Positions 42,888-44,750 of a DNA stretch of 44,750 nucleotides are shown one piece after another. The position numbers and the translations under genes are program-made. The stretch covers positions 1-44,750 of the forward strand of contig NZ_MECL01000067.1 in NCBI RefSeq assembly GCF_014596445.1. The letters run 5' to 3'. Each line of letters opens with the position of its first letter. The stretch's first letter is position 1. The notes under the pieces are model-generated. The model did not search any database and was not told where the DNA came from. It was given only the letters and a program-made list of their open reading frames with translations. The DNA comes from Streptomyces sp. CBMA29. GTDB taxonomy: Bacteria; Actinomycetota; Actinomycetes; Streptomycetales; Streptomycetaceae.

Positions 42888-44750
42888 CTACGCGGTCGGC
42901 TGCTTGCCGTTCCGCAGCCGCTGGCTGATCACCTTGGACACACCGTCACCCTGCATCGATACGCCGTACAGGGCATCAGCGACCTCCATCGTCCGCTTCT
43001 GGTGCGTGATCACGATGAGCTGCGAACTCTCCTGGAGCTCCTCCATGATCCGGATGAGCCGCTGGAGATTGGTGTCGTCCAGCGCGGCCTCGACCTCGTC
43101 CATCACGTAGAACGGACTCGGCCGGGCCTTGAAGATCGACACCAGCATCGCCACCGCGGTCAGCGAGCGCTCACCGCCCGACAGGAGCGACAACCGCTTG
43201 ACCTTCTTCCCGGGCGGACGCGCCTCAACCTCCACACCTGTGGTCAGCATGTTGTCCGGGTCGGTGAGCAGCAGCCGGCCCTCCCCGCCGGGGAAGAGCC
43301 GCGAGAAGACGCCCTCGAACTCGCGGGCGGTGTCGTGGAAGGCGGCCGTGAAGACCTGTTCCACCCGCTCGTCCACGTCCTTGATCACCTGGAGCAGGTC
43401 GGCCCGTGTCTTGCGCAGGTCCTCCAACTGCTCGGTGAGGAACTTGTGCCGCTCCTCCAGCGCCGCGAACTCCTCAAGCGCCAGCGGGTTGACCTTGCCG
43501 AGCTGCGCGTACGCCTTCTCCGCCGCCTTCAGCCGCTTCTCCTGTTCGGGGCGGTGGTACGGGCGCGGCTGGTTGCGCGGGTCCTCCGGGTCCTCGGGCA
43601 GGAGCTCGCCCTCGGCGGGCGGCGACGGCGGCACGAGCTGGTCGGGGCCGTACTCGGCGACGAGCCCCGCGGGCTCCATGCCGTGCTCCTCCAGCGCCTT
43701 GGCCTCCAACTGCTCGATCCGCATGCGCTTCTCCGCGCCCAGCACCTCGCCCTTGTGGACGTCGCCGGTCAGCCGGTCCAGCTCGCTCTTCAGATCCCGG
43801 CCGCGCCGCCGTTCCTGGCCCAGCTCCGCCTCGCGCTCCGCTCTCGCCCGCTCGGCGGCGGCCCGCTCCTGCTCGGCGCGGCCCAGCGAGATCTGGACGC
43901 AGTCCAGCAGCGCGCGGGCGCCCTCCGCCACGGCCGCCGCGACGGACGCCTCATAGGCGAGCCGGGCCCTGCGCTGCTGGGCGCGGGCCCGGGTCTCGCG
44001 CTCGGCGCGCGCCGCCCGGTCCAGGCCGTCGGCCCGGCCCGCAAGGCCCTTGACCCGTTCCTCGTGCGTACGGACCTGGAGCCGCGCCTCCATCTCGGTC
44101 TGCCGGGCGTTCGCGCCGTCGGCGGACAGCCGGTCCCGTACGGAGGTGTCCGGCTCCTCCTCGCCGGGCTCCTCCTCGGCCTCGCTCAGCCGGTACGACA
44201 GCTCCTCGAACTCCTCGCGGGCCGCCGCCAGCGCCTCCTCGGAGCGGCCCACGGCCGCGGCGGCCCGGTCCGCCTCCCCCGCCGCCGCCCTGGCCTGGCC
44301 GCCGAACCGGCCCAACTGCTGCGCGACCGACGACTTCTCCTTCTCCGCCGCGCGGCGGAGCTGCGTCAGCGCCTCGACCTCGCGCGTCGCCACCGCCCGC
44401 CGCTCCTTGGCGTCCTGCTGCTCGGCCGCCAGCGCCGCACAGCGCGCGTCGAGCCGCTCCAGCTCGGCCGTCGCCTCGTCGACCTGCGCCTGCACTTCCA
44501 GCAGGCTGGGCGCCTTCGCCGAGCCGCCCTGCGCGAGGTGCGCGGACAGCACATCACCCTCCGCGGTCACCGCGGTCAGCTCAGGACGCCGTCCGACCAG
44601 CGCCTCGGCCTCCTCCAGCGACTCCACGACGACGATCCCGTCCAGCAGCCGCCGCACCGCGGGCAGCAACTCCCCGTCCGCGGCGACCAGTTCCACCGCC
44701 CACCGCGCCTGCGCCGGCAGCCCTGCGGCCTCCGGCCTCGGCCCCGGGAC
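42888..44750 (-). CDS. smc: Chromosome segregation ATPase Smc (C-terminal half, partial)
   Basis: The frame is open to the right edge, giving the last 620 residues of a protein usually near 1190. The visible part begins inside the hinge (LPAQARWAVELVAADGE and TAVTAEGDVLSAHLAQGG). A long heptad-type coiled coil rich in Glu, Arg and Ala follows, and then the C-terminal ATPase head with signature LSLLSGGERSLTAVAML, Walker B PFYVMDEVEAALDDTN and the D/H-loop VITHQKRTMEVADAL. Smc loads on DNA with ScpA and ScpB and organises chromosomes before sporulation septation. The start codon lies outside the window. Confidence 0.96.
   Translation of the reverse strand, partial: VPGPRPEAAGLPAQARWAVELVAADGELLPAVRRLLDGIVVVESLEEAEALVGRRPELTAVTAEGDVLSAHLAQGGSAKAPSLLEVQAQVDEATAELERLDARCAALAAEQQDAKERRAVATREVEALTQLRRAAEKEKSSVAQQLGRFGGQARAAAGEADRAAAAVGRSEEALAAAREEFEELSYRLSEAEEEPGEEEPDTSVRDRLSADGANARQTEMEARLQVRTHEERVKGLAGRADGLDRAARAERETRARAQQRRARLAYEASVAAAVAEGARALLDCVQISLGRAEQERAAAERARAEREAELGQERRRGRDLKSELDRLTGDVHKGEVLGAEKRMRIEQLEAKALEEHGMEPAGLVAEYGPDQLVPPSPPAEGELLPEDPEDPRNQPRPYHRPEQEKRLKAAEKAYAQLGKVNPLALEEFAALEERHKFLTEQLEDLRKTRADLLQVIKDVDERVEQVFTAAFHDTAREFEGVFSRLFPGGEGRLLLTDPDNMLTTGVEVEARPPGKKVKRLSLLSGGERSLTAVAMLVSIFKARPSPFYVMDEVEAALDDTNLQRLIRIMEELQESSQLIVITHQKRTMEVADALYGVSMQGDGVSKVISQRLRNGKQPTA

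Overview
The window is a stretch of high-GC actinobacterial chromosome that I assign to Streptomyces or a close relative such as Kitasatospora. The grounds are the very high G+C at third codon positions, the presence of the sporulation sigma gene whiG and the developmental regulator nsdA, four tandem type I signal peptidases (sipW-X-Y-Z), two genes carrying the rare TTA leucine codon, and the gene order. From established knowledge, the run smc / glcP / ftsY / nsdA / amtB-glnK-glnD / ffh / rpsP-rimM-trmD-rplS / sipWXYZ / yraN-comM-dprA / whiG / rpsB-tsf-pyrH-frr-cdsA-rlmN is core Streptomyces synteny. Here it reads mostly on the minus strand. No prophage, IS element, CRISPR array, tRNA or rRNA was seen.

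Layout, left to right. 1-1333 (+): the end of a membrane protein translationally coupled to a LOG-type Rossmann protein. 1328-1491: a nested dispersed repeat. 1539-5604 (-): a TPP riboswitch controlling a thiamine-type ABC importer (binding protein, fused permease, ATPase). 5716-11671 (-): translation and lipid genes rpsB, tsf, pyrH, frr, cdsA, rlmN, with strong hairpins in the rpsB-tsf and tsf-pyrH spacers. 11937-12551 (+): an M23-like secreted protein with a TTA codon. 12541-17610 (-): a TetR regulator, whiG, and the coupled yraN-comM-dprA DNA-processing operon. 17783-25214 (-): the rpsP, khpA, rimM, trmD, rplS operon leading into sipW-X-Y-Z, a NUDIX gene and a DUF2469 gene. 25364-29900: a looser pocket with a SprT-like zinc protein, an archaeal/eukaryotic-type prolyl-tRNA synthetase, a TTA-containing methyltransferase, a DUF402 protein and a GNAT acetyltransferase. 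29973-35862 (-): ffh and the nitrogen-sensing amtB-glnK-glnD operon behind a GlnR box. 36184-38678: nsdA divergent from a short prim-pol gene. 38847-44750: ftsY, a flavin-dependent oxidoreductase with its own operator-promoter, a GlcP-type sugar transporter, and the 3' half of smc.

How the genes work together: Ffh and FtsY (SRP and its receptor) deliver secretory proteins that SipW-Z then cleave. AmtB, GlnK and GlnD form the ammonium transport and PII-modification module. RpsB, Tsf, Frr, RpsP, RplS, RimM, TrmD and RlmN serve ribosome and tRNA function. WhiG and NsdA are developmental regulators.

The most unusual observation is a 34-bp sequence (31 of 34 identical, no gaps) found in only two places. 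One copy lies just upstream of the M23-like gene and the other just upstream of yraN-comM-dprA, in the same orientation relative to the gene behind it. This suggests an uncharacterised shared promoter or operator that pairs a cell-wall protein with DNA-processing genes.
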